Under the pieces are notes generated by a model, which saw only the letters and a list, made by a program, of their open reading frames with translations, did not search any database and was not told the DNA's origin. Positions 7,217-15,770 of a DNA stretch of 64,000 bases are shown here, piece after piece (position 1 is the stretch's first letter; every line of letters starts with the position of its first letter). The position numbers and the translations under genes are program-made. The DNA is from Streptomyces sp. Ag109_O5-1 (lineage in GTDB: Bacteria > Actinomycetota > Actinomycetes > Streptomycetales > Streptomycetaceae), in the NCBI RefSeq assembly GCF_003814875.1, contig NZ_RKQF01000001.1, positions 9,300,001 to 9,364,000 of the forward strand, written 5' to 3'.

Positions 7217-8224
7217 ATGAGCACCCGTGCGCCCGCAGTGCAGGCGCGCCAGCTGATCAAGACCTACCCCGGTGACGTCACCGCACTGAACGGCATGGAC
7301 GTCACCGTCGAACCCGGCACCGTCTTCGGGCTCCTCGGGCCCAACGGCGCCGGCAAGTCCACCACCGTCAAGATCCTCACCACCCTGGCCCGTCCCGACT
7401 CGGGCACCGCCACCGTGGCCGGCCACGACGTGCTGCGCCACCCCGACCGGGTGCGCCGGGCGATCGGAGTGGTCGCCCAGAACTCCGGCGCCGACCCGGT
7501 CGCCACCGGCCGGGAGAACCTCCGACTCCAGGGCAGGCTCTACGGTCTGAGCGGCGCCGCGCTGAACCGCAGGGTCGACGAACTGCTGGCCCGCTTCACC
7601 CTCACCGACGCTGCCGCCCGTCCGGTCAAGGGCTACTCCGGCGGCATGCGCCGTCGCCTCGACGTGGCCCTCGGCCTGGTGCACCGCCCCGAGGTGCTCT
7701 TCCTCGACGAACCCACCACCGGCCTCGACCCGGAGGCCCGCACCGCGATGTGGGACGAGATCGGCCGGCTGGCCGGCGAGGAGGGGCTCACCATCCTGCT
7801 CACCACGCACTATTTGGAGGAGGCCGACCGGCTCGCCGAGCGGATCGCGATCGTCGACCGCGGCCGGGTCGTGGTCGAGGGCACCCCCGACGCCCTCAAG
7901 GGCGAACTGCGCGGCGACGCCGTCCATGTGGAGCTGCGCGAGGCACCCGGGGAAGCCGGCCGCACCCTGCTCGCGGGCGCCCTGACCGGACTGCCGGGTG
8001 TGCACGAGGCGCTCTTCGACGGGCGCCGGATCAGCGCCCGCGCCGACGACGGGGCCGGCGCCATGCCCGCGCTGCTCGCCGCCCTGGAGCGGGCCGGGGT
8101 GACCGTGGTGGCCGCGACCGTCGCCCGCCCCTCCCTCGACGACGTCTATCTGCGCTACGCGGGCCGCCGGTACGCGGAGGCCGACACCGTCGATGCGCTC
8201 GCCCTGTCCGGAGGTGCGCGATGA
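7217..8224 (+). CDS. ABC transporter ATP-binding protein (DrrA type)
   Basis: A 335-residue ATPase of the DrrA/daunorubicin-resistance family. Walker A is GPNGAGKST (near residue 40), the signature is YSGGMRRRLDVA, Walker B is VLFLDEPTTGLDP, and the H-loop is TTHYLEEADRLAERIAIVD, the last typical of DrrA-type exporters. The roughly 90 residues after the core form the usual DrrA C-terminal domain. The start ATG 7217 has an AGGAGAG ribosome site. The permease gene follows with an ATGA overlap, and a PadR regulator precedes. It powers export of a hydrophobic compound, probably a drug or a secondary metabolite; the substrate cannot be told. Confidence 0.95.
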   Translation: MSTRAPAVQARQLIKTYPGDVTALNGMDVTVEPGTVFGLLGPNGAGKSTTVKILTTLARPDSGTATVAGHDVLRHPDRVRRAIGVVAQNSGADPVATGRENLRLQGRLYGLSGAALNRRVDELLARFTLTDAAARPVKGYSGGMRRRLDVALGLVHRPEVLFLDEPTTGLDPEARTAMWDEIGRLAGEEGLTILLTTHYLEEADRLAERIAIVDRGRVVVEGTPDALKGELRGDAVHVELREAPGEAGRTLLAGALTGLPGVHEALFDGRRISARADDGAGAMPALLAALERAGVTVVAATVARPSLDDVYLRYAGRRYAEADTVDALALSGGAR

Positions 8225-8997
8225 GCAACGCCCTGTCTCAGACCTGGTACATGACCCAGCGTCAGCTGCTGGTGTTCGCGCGGCAGCCCGCCTACGCGAT
8301 CATCACCCTGATCCAGCCGGTGATCTGGCTGTTCTTGTTCGGCAGCCTCTTCAAGAAGGTCGTCGAGCTGGGCGGCTTCGGCACCACCTCCTACCTCGAC
8401 TACCTGGTGCCGGGCGTGGTCGTGATGAGCGCCCTCAGCTCCAACATGTGGGCCGGCATGGGCACGTTGGAGGAGATCCAGCGCGGCACCCTCAACCGCT
8501 TCCTGACCACACCGGTCAGCCGGGCCGCGCTGATGAACGGCAACGTGGTGAACAACGGCCTGATCACCGCCGGCCAGTCGCTGATCATCGTGCTGCTCGG
8601 CCTGCTGGGCGGCGCCGACTGTCCGGGCGGGGTCGCCGGCACAGCGGTCCTGGTGGTGGCCGCCGTCCTGCTCGGCACGATCTTCGGGGCGCTGTCCAAC
8701 GCGCTCGGCATGCTGGTCCAGGAGCGGGAGTCGATCATCGGGATAAACACCTTCCTGCTTCTCCCGCTGACCTTCCTGTCCAGTGCCTTCATGGCGCCGT
8801 CCCAGATGCCGGGGTGGATGCGGCACATCGCCGACTTCAACCCGCTCAACTGGGCGATGGTCGCGGGCCGTTCCGCGATGTCGGCGGATCCCGACTGGAG
8901 CGCGGTGCTGGGCCGCGGCGGGGCGCTGCTGGCGCTGGCGGTCGCCGCCGTGTGGCTGTCGATCAGGACGTTCCGGTCCTACCAGCGATCGGTGTGA
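8221..8997 (+). CDS. ABC-2 type permease (DrrB type)
   Basis: A 258-residue ABC-2 family membrane protein with about six transmembrane helices, partner of the DrrA-type ATPase whose gene overlaps it by four bases. It starts MSNALSQTWYMTQRQLLVFARQP and carries the conserved GTLNRFLTTPVSRAAL coupling-helix segment and the late TFLSSAFMAP and FNPLNWAMVAGR motifs of the daunorubicin-resistance permeases. A GC-rich hairpin follows at 9005. With the ATPase it should form a two-plus-two exporter in the cytoplasmic membrane. Substrate unknown; the PadR gene upstream suggests induction by the exported compound. Confidence 0.95.
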   Translation: MSNALSQTWYMTQRQLLVFARQPAYAIITLIQPVIWLFLFGSLFKKVVELGGFGTTSYLDYLVPGVVVMSALSSNMWAGMGTLEEIQRGTLNRFLTTPVSRAALMNGNVVNNGLITAGQSLIIVLLGLLGGADCPGGVAGTAVLVVAAVLLGTIFGALSNALGMLVQERESIIGINTFLLLPLTFLSSAFMAPSQMPGWMRHIADFNPLNWAMVAGRSAMSADPDWSAVLGRGGALLALAVAAVWLSIRTFRSYQRSV

Positions 8998-9004
8998 ACG
9001 GCGC

Positions 9005-9038
9005 GGGACCGGCGGCACCTCGCGGTGTTGCCGGTCCC
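9005..9038. terminator. Bidirectional hairpin terminator between ABC permease and SIP genes
   Basis: GGGACCGGC at 9005-9013 pairs with GCCGGTCCC at 9030-9038. It lies between two convergent genes and could end both transcripts. There is no U-tract. Confidence 0.6.
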
Positions 9039-9056
9039 GGTGGGCTCACGGATTTC

Positions 9057-9905
9057 TCAGGCGGCGACCGGGCCGCCGCCTTCCTGCTCCGCCTCGATGC
9101 GGGCGTTCCAGTCGCGCTTGGAGGCCTGCCAGCCGTCCTCGTTGTGCCCGAGGCGCCAGTAGCCGGAGATCGACAGGTCCTCGCGCGGGATCTGGCGCTC
9201 GACACGCAGCATCGCCCGCAGCTCCTTCACGAAGCTCGCCTCGCCGTGGACAAAGGCGTGCACCCGGCCCTCCGGGAACTCCAGCGCCCTTACGGCGGCC
9301 ACCAGGGCCTCGCCGACCGGCCGCTCGCCCCGGTGCAGCCAGACGACCTCCACATCGGAGTCGATCTTCTGCACCTCCTCGGGGCCGGACACCTCGATGA
9401 AGGCGAAGACCTTCGCCCCGCCGGGCAGGGACTCCAGGGCGCGGGCGATCGCGGGCAGCGCGCTCTCGTCACCGGCGAGCAGATGCCAGTCGGCATCCGT
9501 GTCCGGGGCGTAGGCGCCGCCAGGGCCCATGAAATGGACGGTCTCGCCGGGCTGGACGCGGCACGCCCACGGTCCGGCGAGCCCCTCGTCGCCGTGCACG
9601 ACGAAGTCCAGGGCCAGCTCACGGTGTTCGGGATTCCAGGAGCGCACCGTGTAGGTCCGCGTCACCGGCCAGTGCTCACGGGGGAACTCTGCGCGGATCC
9701 GCTCCGGGTCGAAAGGCTCGGGGTAGGTGACGCCCGCCGGGCCGAACAGGAGCTTCACGTAATGGTCGGTGCAGGTGTCCGCCGCGAAACCGGCCAGTCC
9801 GTCACCGCCGAGGACCACGCGCTGCATGTGCGGGGTCAGCCGCTCGGTGCGCACGACCTGGGCGGAATGGGGCTTGCGCGGCTTACGTCCCGGACGCTCT
9901 GCCAT
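9057..9905 (-). CDS. Siderophore-interacting protein (FAD-dependent ferric reductase family)
   Basis: A 282-residue SIP/ViuB-type flavoprotein that releases iron from ferric siderophores by NAD(P)H-dependent reduction in the cytoplasm. The FAD-binding barrel contains RTYTVRSWNP (residues about 80-90) and the phosphate-binding MGPGGAYAP; the nucleotide domain contains LLAGDESALPAIARALE, and the protein ends with the family motif SISGYWRLGHNEDGW. An iron-box-like palindrome sits about 23-36 bases upstream of the start, implying repression under iron sufficiency by the DmdR/IdeR regulator. No siderophore biosynthesis or uptake gene is adjacent, so it acts as a stand-alone utilisation gene. Confidence 0.95.
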   Translation of the reverse strand: MAERPGRKPRKPHSAQVVRTERLTPHMQRVVLGGDGLAGFAADTCTDHYVKLLFGPAGVTYPEPFDPERIRAEFPREHWPVTRTYTVRSWNPEHRELALDFVVHGDEGLAGPWACRVQPGETVHFMGPGGAYAPDTDADWHLLAGDESALPAIARALESLPGGAKVFAFIEVSGPEEVQKIDSDVEVVWLHRGERPVGEALVAAVRALEFPEGRVHAFVHGEASFVKELRAMLRVERQIPREDLSISGYWRLGHNEDGWQASKRDWNARIEAEQEGGGPVAA

Positions 9906-9927
9906 GACGGCCTCCCTGCTCCACTGG

Positions 9928-9941
9928 TTAGGTTTACCTAA
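9928..9941 (-). promoter_or_regulatory. Iron-box-like operator of the SIP gene
   Basis: TTAGGTTTACCTAA is a perfect palindrome (TTAGGT, two bases, ACCTAA), directly upstream of the siderophore-interacting protein. The known 19-base DmdR/IdeR consensus has the same TTAGGT and ACCTAA arms but a seven-base centre, so this site is a shortened variant; flanking AGTTAG could contribute an overlapping half-site. Confidence 0.55.
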
Positions 9942-10041
9942 GTTAGCACCCCCTCTTTAGTTAACACCTCTTCCATGAGCATTCGATGAGTGTGTTTTGC
10001 CGGAACAATTCCTTGCCGGCCGTCCCTATAGTGTGGGTCGG

Positions 10042-10971
10042 TCACCCGCCGAGTGTCACGAGCAGCCGGTGCAGCGAACCGCCCAGCCCCCACCGCGCCG
10101 ACAGCGCGTCCAGCCCGGCCGCGTCGCGCGGGGCCTTCGGCAGCGCGGTGTCGACATCCGGCAGCGGTACGTCATCGGCGACCCGGACCACCTTGGGTGC
10201 GACGGCGACATACGGACGGGCCTCGTCCAGCCGCTTGCGCTGCGACGGCGTCAGCTTCGCCTTCGGGTCGTCGACCGCTGCCATGATCCCGGCCAGGTCC
10301 CCGAACTCGGCGAGCAGCTTGGCGGCCGTCTTCTCGCCGATGCCCGGCACCCCCGGCAGGCCGTCACTCGGGTCGCCGCGCAGCAGCGCCAGATCCGCGT
10401 ACCCGCCCCCGTCGACCCCGTACTTCGCGCGCAGCCACGCCTCGTCGGTGGTCTGCAGCGTGCCGACGCCCTTGAGGGGGTACAGCACGCGCACCCCGCG
10501 TGCGTCGTCCACGAGCTGGTAGAGATCGCGGTCGCCCGTGACGATGTCCACCGGGCCCTCGGCGCGCACGGTGAACGTGCCGATCACGTCGTCCGCCTCG
10601 TAGCCCGCGACGCCGACCCGGGCGATGCCGAGTGCGTCCAGCACCTCCTCGATGATCGGCACCTGTGGGGAGAGGGTGTCCGGCACCTCCTCCTCGTCCG
10701 GGCCGCTCTCGTGCTCCGTGGCGACCCGGTGCGCCTTGTAGGAGGGGATGAGGTCGACCCGCCACTGCGGCCGCCAGTCGGCGTCCATGCAGGCCACCAG
10801 CCGGTCCGGGCGGTGGTCCTTGACCAGCCGGTCGATGAAGTCCAGCAGTCCGCGCACGGCGTTCACCGGCGTGCCGTCGGGCGCCTTCACGGAGTCCGGG
10901 ACGCCGAAGTAGGCGCGGAAGTACAGCGAGGCGGTGTCGAGAAGCATCAGTCGTCCGGTCACGCCACGCAT
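10042..10971 (-). CDS. 5'-3' exonuclease (DNA polymerase I exonuclease-domain family)
   Basis: A 309-residue stand-alone 5'-nuclease related to the N-terminal domain of DNA polymerase I and to FEN/RNase HI-type flap nucleases. Metal-binding segments are LMLLDTASLYFRAYFG near the N-terminus, ACMDADWRPQWR, GYEADDVIGTF and IVTGDRDLYQLV; the DNA-binding helix-hairpin-helix is GDPSDGLPGVPGIGEKTAAKLLAEFG. These acidic residues are all present, so activity is likely. It would act on RNA primers or flaps in replication and repair. The start is set at 10971 (MRGVTGRL); an ATG one codon earlier is equally possible. It is transcribed alone; the gap upstream to 11956 contains no clear partner. Confidence 0.93.
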   Translation of the reverse strand: MRGVTGRLMLLDTASLYFRAYFGVPDSVKAPDGTPVNAVRGLLDFIDRLVKDHRPDRLVACMDADWRPQWRVDLIPSYKAHRVATEHESGPDEEEVPDTLSPQVPIIEEVLDALGIARVGVAGYEADDVIGTFTVRAEGPVDIVTGDRDLYQLVDDARGVRVLYPLKGVGTLQTTDEAWLRAKYGVDGGGYADLALLRGDPSDGLPGVPGIGEKTAAKLLAEFGDLAGIMAAVDDPKAKLTPSQRKRLDEARPYVAVAPKVVRVADDVPLPDVDTALPKAPRDAAGLDALSARWGLGGSLHRLLVTLGG

Positions 10972-10974
10972 CAT

Positions 10975-11956
10975 GCCGTACGGCACTGACGGCGCCGGGG
11001 TGCCGCACACCGGGATGCGGGATGCGAGGACCTCGTGGCCTGTCCCGTGTGCACGTCTGCCCCGTGCGCCGTTCTCCGAACGGTGCGCGCTCGGCGCCCG
11101 GTTGCCTCATGAGTACTGGAAGAAGTACGGCAAGCAGCTCGGCGACCTCGGCAGATGGTACGGCCCCGCCCGCTCCGCGTCGGTCCCGTGCCGCCGGTGG
11201 AGGCGGTCTCGGCTACGAAAAGGATCCGGCCAACCACATAGCGCTACGGCACTGCCCAAACCTTGCCGGGCCACCGTCCGTAACGGCCGACCGTTCGTTC
11301 GGCGCGCCCCGTTCCCGGCCCACCTGGGAAGACGGCACCCCGGACGTCACCGCGGTCCAGGGTGACGCCGCGGAACGGACCGGGCCGCTGCCGTCCCGAC
11401 TGCGCCACCGACCTCCAACTCAGCGCCGCCTAAAGGGACTTCACCGTCCGGTGGCCCCGCCCCGGATAACGCCCCGACCAGGTGCTCCGGGCCCGGTGCG
11501 CCGCCGGGAACATCCGCGGCCGCTCGCGCATTGAAACCGTTGGGAGGGCGGCTCGCCCTGATCGGGGTCCGACGCCTGCGGAGCGACTCCGGGAGCCGGC
11601 CGGCCCGTGCCCACGACCCTGTATCCGGCCGGGCCGGCGGGCTGCACCCGTGGACCCCGGCGGCAGCCGCGCTGTCGCCGTTCCGCCGGCCGCGCTCCGT
11701 GTCGGCCCCGACGGCCGTCCGGCCCTCCTGGTCAGCGTCTTCATCCCGAAGGGGGAGCCCGCGCCCGGCGAGTCCGGCACACTCGTGCAGTGGCGTGAAC
11801 TGTGAGGGTCGCGCTCACCGGACGTGACAGGGATGTGGCGGCCGCCTGAAACGGTTTGCCGAACGTGCGTAGGGTGCAGAGAACCCATCAGGAGGGGCCC
11901 GGCCGCGGCGGGGCACCCGAAGGGCGCAACGACGAGCGAAGGAGGGAGCCGGAGCG
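10975..11956. other. Nearly 1-kb interval without a confident gene
   Basis: No frame here resembles a known family. Two stretches have some coding character. From ATG 11109 a frame runs to 11534 (MSTGRSTASSSATSADG, later GGGGLGYEKDPANH) with mixed third-position GC. From about 11649 to 11805 a frame with very strong third-position GC ends VGPDGRPALLVSVFIPKGEP..GTLVQWREL and a stop. The second may be the 3' remnant of a lost gene. The promoter of the exonuclease gene and of the downstream XRE gene must also lie here. Treat as unresolved. Confidence 0.4.
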
Positions 11957-12529
11957 ATGGGCGACCACAAAGACCAGCAGCCCGTGCGGGTGGGCGCGGC
12001 AGTACGGCGGCGCCGCCGCGCGCTGGAGCTCACTCTCGCCGTCGTGGCCGAGCGCAGCGGCCTCTCGGTGCCCTTCCTGAGCCAGATCGAGAACGACAGG
12101 GCCCGCCCCAGTCGCACCTCCCTGGAGAAGCTCGCCGACGCCCTGCGCACCACGGCCGTCGAACTCCTCGCCGCCGCCGACCCGGCGTGCAGCGTGGACG
12201 TCGTACGGGCCGAGGACGCCACCGAGCCGGACTTCGCACCCAAGGTGCGCTCCCTGGTGCGCGGTCACCACCAGTTGCACGCCTCGGAGTTCACCGGCGA
12301 CCACGACGCCGGCCGCGAATTCCAGCACCGCAACGACGAGTTGATGTACGTCGCCGACGGCGCCGTGGAGATCGAGGCAGAGGGCAGCGCCTACCGCCTC
12401 GGCCGCGGCGACACCCTCTACCTCACCGGTGGAGTCCGCCACCGCTGGCGGGCGACGGTCCCGGACACGAGGGTGATCGTGGTGGCGGTGGCGGAACACA
12501 TCGAGGCGGTCCAGGACCGCCCCCGCTGA
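11957..12529 (+). CDS. XRE-family regulator with C-terminal cupin domain
   Basis: A 190-residue regulator with an N-terminal helix-turn-helix (RRRRRALELTLAVVAERSGL, FLSQIENDRARPSRTSLEKL, about residues 12-70) and a C-terminal cupin barrel (HRNDELMYVADGAVEIEAEG, RLGRGDTLYLTGGVRHRW, about residues 115-175). Proteins of this layout bind small ligands, often amines, amino acids or sugars, in the cupin and repress neighbouring catabolic genes. The start ATG 11957 is preceded by GAAGGAGGGAG. It points toward the convergent TDT transporter gene, with 23 bases between the two stops. The effector is unknown. Confidence 0.92.
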   Translation: MGDHKDQQPVRVGAAVRRRRRALELTLAVVAERSGLSVPFLSQIENDRARPSRTSLEKLADALRTTAVELLAAADPACSVDVVRAEDATEPDFAPKVRSLVRGHHQLHASEFTGDHDAGREFQHRNDELMYVADGAVEIEAEGSAYRLGRGDTLYLTGGVRHRWRATVPDTRVIVVAVAEHIEAVQDRPR

Positions 12530-12552
12530 AGCACCACGGCCTCGCGCACGGG

Positions 12553-13671
12553 TCAGCGGACGGCATCCGACGCGGTACGCCCCGTCACTGGCAGCGGCCC
12601 CACAGGGACTGCCCGAGGCGCTGCGAGCAGCGCGCCGGAGAGCAGCCCGCGTACGGTGCCGGAGGCGGCCGCGACCCAGCCGACGACGAGCAGGCAGTAC
12701 AGCCCCACCGCCAGCCAGTCGTACACGGCGAGCCCGGTGTGCCGCCCCAGCGCCGCGGTGCCGGTGGCACACGTCCCCACCGGGAAGGTGAACGCCCACC
12801 ACGTCATGGTGAACCGCATGCCCTGCCGCCGGGCCCGCACCAGGTACGAGACGGCCAGCGCCAGCCACAGCAGTGCGAACCCCATGACCGGAACGCCGTA
12901 CAGCACGGCGAGCAGGCCGAAACCGCCGTCGTACGGCGCCGGTACGACCCCGGGCGCGACGTCGGCGAAGGCGCCCACCGCCGTCGTGGACTGCCCGAGC
13001 GGCCCCAGCACCAGGAAGAGCGTCGGCGTGAGCGCGAGGGGCAGCGGGCCGCCGGTGACCAGCCGGGCGAAGACGAGCGGCAGCATCAGCAGCGTGGCCA
13101 GCAGGCTCAGCCCGAACATCGCGAAGCAGGCGAGGAGCAGGGTCTCGCGGGGCTGCCCGGCCGGCAGGTGCGGTACGAGCCGCGGCCCGAGCGCGGCCGC
13201 CACCATGGGCGCGACCAGCGGCAGCAGCCACACCGGGGTGGCCTGACCGGGTTCGACCCGATGCCGTACGGCCATGAGGTACGGCACGGCGACGGCCGCC
13301 GCCAGCCCGACGGCCGTACCGGCGGCGAACAGCACGGCGTCCAGGGCGACGGCCGCCGGTTCACCGATCCAGTCCCGACCGAGGGCCAGGGTCCCGCCGC
13401 CGACGGCGAGCAGGGCCATGGAGAGGCAGCCGTAGAAGGGCGCCATGGCGGGGTCGAGCAGGTGGGCGCGGGCCTGGTCGGGGTGGTGGGCCCAGTGCAG
13501 GGCGCGGGCGGCGAGCAGGGCCAGGAGCTGCAGCAGGGACAGCGCCCAGACGCCGACCAGGAGTTCGTGTATGCCGCCGACGCCGAGCGCGGCGCCGGCG
13601 GTGGCGAGGGCGGCGGTGCCCATGACGGAGGCGTACCAGTTGGGACCGAGATACCGGACTGCGGTGACCAT
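12553..13671 (-). CDS. TDT-family transporter (TehA/SLAC1-like)
   Basis: A 372-residue membrane protein of the tellurite-resistance/dicarboxylate transporter family with ten predicted helices. It opens with YLGPNWYASVMGTAALATAG, the family signature, and later shows MTWWAFTFPVGTCATGTAALG, the conserved pore-lining helix with its phenylalanine/proline context. Related proteins export sulfite, carry malate or act as anion channels; which applies here is not visible. It diverges from a LysR-type gene 71 bases away, and a LysR-type box sits at that gene's start, so the transporter is the likely target of that regulator. Confidence 0.92.
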   Translation of the reverse strand: MVTAVRYLGPNWYASVMGTAALATAGAALGVGGIHELLVGVWALSLLQLLALLAARALHWAHHPDQARAHLLDPAMAPFYGCLSMALLAVGGGTLALGRDWIGEPAAVALDAVLFAAGTAVGLAAAVAVPYLMAVRHRVEPGQATPVWLLPLVAPMVAAALGPRLVPHLPAGQPRETLLLACFAMFGLSLLATLLMLPLVFARLVTGGPLPLALTPTLFLVLGPLGQSTTAVGAFADVAPGVVPAPYDGGFGLLAVLYGVPVMGFALLWLALAVSYLVRARRQGMRFTMTWWAFTFPVGTCATGTAALGRHTGLAVYDWLAVGLYCLLVVGWVAAASGTVRGLLSGALLAAPRAVPVGPLPVTGRTASDAVR

Positions 13672-13728
13672 GGAACCAACGGTGCCGCCGGTCCGGGCCC
13701 GCGACCAGGGAGCCCGTCCCTATGAGGG

Positions 13729-13745
13729 CATAAGCTGTGTTTATG
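13729..13745. promoter_or_regulatory. LysR-type operator overlapping the lysR start codon
   Basis: CATAAGCTGTGTTTATG is an inverted repeat (CATAA..TTATG with one offset) that fits the T-N11-A LysR box. It includes the ATG of the lysR gene and lies about 58 bases from the divergent TDT start, so it could serve autoregulation and control of the transporter. Confidence 0.5.
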
Positions 13746-14663
13746 AGCGAGACGGAGGACCGGGCGGCAGGCGGCACGCTGGCGCACCGCGTGCCGGACC
13801 TCGGTGCGCTGGAACTGCTGCTGGCGGTGGCGCGGCTGGGCAGCCTCGGGGCGGCCGCCCGGGAGGTCGGTATCACCCAGCCCGCGGCCAGCAGCCGGAT
13901 CCGCTCCATGGAACGGCAGCTGGGGGTGGCCCTCGTCGACCGCTCACCACGCGGTTCCCGGCTCACGGACGCGGGCGCGCTGGTGACCGACTGGGCGCGG
14001 CGGGTGGTGGAGGCGGCGGAGGCGTTCGACGCGGGGGCGCAGGCGCTGCGGGACCGGCGGGACTCACGGCTGCGGGTCGCGGCGAGCATGACCATCGCCG
14101 AGTACCTGCTCCCGGGCTGGCTGCTCGCGCTGCGCGCGCAGCGTCCCGACACGGCGGTGTCCCTGCTCGCCGGCAACTCGGCGGCGGTGGCCGAACGGCT
14201 GCTCGCGGACGAGGCGGACCTGGGTTTCGTGGAGGGCCTGTCGGTGCCGCAGGGGCTGGACTCCACGGTGATAGCCCACGACCGCCTGATCGTCGTCGTG
14301 GCCCCCGCCCACCCCTGGGCCCGCCGCCGACGCCCGCTCGCCGCCGAGGAGCTGGCGGCGACACCGCTCATCCTCCGTGAACGCGGCTCCGGCACCCGCC
14401 AGGTCCTCGACGCGGCACTGGGCGGCCTGGCCCGCCCGCTGATCGAGCTGTCCTCGACGACGGCGGTCAAGGCGTCCGCGGTCAGCGGCGCCGGCCCGGC
14501 GGTGCTGAGCGAACTGGCGGTGGGGGAGGAACTGGCGATGCGGCGGCTGGTGAGCATCCCGGTGGACGGGGTGGCGCTGCGCCGCGACCTGCGGGCGGTA
14601 TGGCCGACGGGCCACCGCCCGACAGGCCCGGCACGAGAACTGCTCTCCCTGACCCGGGGCTGA
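13743..14663 (+). CDS. LysR-family transcriptional regulator
   Basis: A 306-residue LTTR. The winged helix reads ALELLLAVARLGSLGAAARE, VGITQPAASSRIRSMERQLG, VALVDRSPRGSRLTDAG (residues about 20-80); the substrate-binding domain begins with LRVAASMTIAEYLLPGWL and includes LIVVVAPAHPWARR. This effector domain is of the CysB/CbbR-like type seen in anion-transport regulators. The start ATG 13743 is chosen; an in-frame ATG two codons upstream is also possible. The divergent neighbour is the TDT transporter, and SLAC1/TehA-type transporters are frequently paired with such LysR proteins, consistent with local control. Confidence 0.93.
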   Translation: MSETEDRAAGGTLAHRVPDLGALELLLAVARLGSLGAAAREVGITQPAASSRIRSMERQLGVALVDRSPRGSRLTDAGALVTDWARRVVEAAEAFDAGAQALRDRRDSRLRVAASMTIAEYLLPGWLLALRAQRPDTAVSLLAGNSAAVAERLLADEADLGFVEGLSVPQGLDSTVIAHDRLIVVVAPAHPWARRRRPLAAEELAATPLILRERGSGTRQVLDAALGGLARPLIELSSTTAVKASAVSGAGPAVLSELAVGEELAMRRLVSIPVDGVALRRDLRAVWPTGHRPTGPARELLSLTRG

Positions 14664-14813
14664 CAACCCTTCGCCGATCTGCCCCCCGACTCGGTCGCGT
14701 GAAAGGGAGCGGTCCCAAAGACAGTCCGGCTGGGGGTGCCCCTGGGGAGGGCACGGCCGGCGGGGGGCGAAAAACCGTGGCGGCACCCCGCCCCCAACCC
14801 GCACCATCCCTCC

Positions 14814-15770
14814 ATGCCCATCCCCACCGCCCCACCCGCCGAAGGCGCCCGCACCCCCTGGGAGGCCCTTCCCGCCCCTGTCCGTACCGCCGTCACCGAC
14901 CTGCTCGGCGGTGCCCCCGTCACCCACGCCGCCACCCAGCCCGGGGGCTTCTCCCCGGGCGTCGCCGCCAGAATCCGCACCGCCGCCCACCGCACCGCCT
15001 TCGTCAAGGCGGTCAGCGCCGACGCCAACCCCCACAGCCCCGCCCTGCACCGCACGGAGGCCCGCAACGCGGCCGCCCTCCCCGACACCGTCCCCGCACC
15101 CCGCCTGCTCGGCACCTACGACGACGGCACCTGGGTGGCCCTCGTCTTCGAGGAGGTGAAAGGCCGTCAGCCCCACATCCCCTGGCGCCCCGACGAACTC
15201 CGCCGCGTTCTCGATGCCGTCACCACCCTCGGCCGTACCCTCACTCCGGCGCCCGTCGACGCCCCACCCGCCGCCGAACACCTCGCCGACACGCTCGACG
15301 GTTGGCGCAAGCTGATCGAGGGCCCCGACGCGGACGCCGACCGACTCGACGAGTGGACCGTCGTGCATCTCGCCGACCTGGCCGACCTCGCCGCCCCCTG
15401 GCCCGGATCCGTCACCGGCGACACCCTCGCCCACGCCGACCTGCGCGCCGACAACATGCTGTTGACCGACGACGGAGGGGTCGTGTTCGTCGACTGGCCG
15501 CACGCGGTGCGGGCCGCACCCTGGTTCGACCTGCTGGTCATGCTGCCGTGCGTCACGGCGCAGGGCGGTCCGGACCCGGAAGGCGTGTTCGGCGCGCACC
15601 CGCTCGGCCGGGACGCGGACCCGGACGCCGTCACCGCCGCGCTCGCCGCCCTCACCGGCTACTTCCTGCAGAGCTCGGTCCTGCCCGCCCCGCCAGGCCT
15701 GCCCACCCTGCGCCCGTTCCAGCGGGCGCAGGGCGACGCGGCGCTGGCCTGGCTCAGGACGCGGCTGTGA
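14814..15770 (+). CDS. Aminoglycoside phosphotransferase (APH)-fold kinase
   Basis: A 318-residue kinase-like protein. The Brenner-type catalytic loop is AHADLRADNMLL (His207, Asp209, Asn214) and the metal-binding segment is VVFVDWPHA (Asp227); FVKAVSAD at residues 63-70 supplies the probable ATP-binding lysine. The family phosphorylates small molecules such as aminoglycosides, choline, ethanolamine or homoserine. The start ATG 14814 (MPIPTAPPAEG) is taken because the longer frame is low-complexity and non-conserved. Its 3' end overlaps the convergent gamma-glutamyl hydrolase gene by 17 bases. Given that the adjacent cluster probably handles ethanolamine, an amino-alcohol substrate is possible, but there is no direct evidence. 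Confidence 0.9.
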   Translation: MPIPTAPPAEGARTPWEALPAPVRTAVTDLLGGAPVTHAATQPGGFSPGVAARIRTAAHRTAFVKAVSADANPHSPALHRTEARNAAALPDTVPAPRLLGTYDDGTWVALVFEEVKGRQPHIPWRPDELRRVLDAVTTLGRTLTPAPVDAPPAAEHLADTLDGWRKLIEGPDADADRLDEWTVVHLADLADLAAPWPGSVTGDTLAHADLRADNMLLTDDGGVVFVDWPHAVRAAPWFDLLVMLPCVTAQGGPDPEGVFGAHPLGRDADPDAVTAALAALTGYFLQSSVLPAPPGLPTLRPFQRAQGDAALAWLRTRL

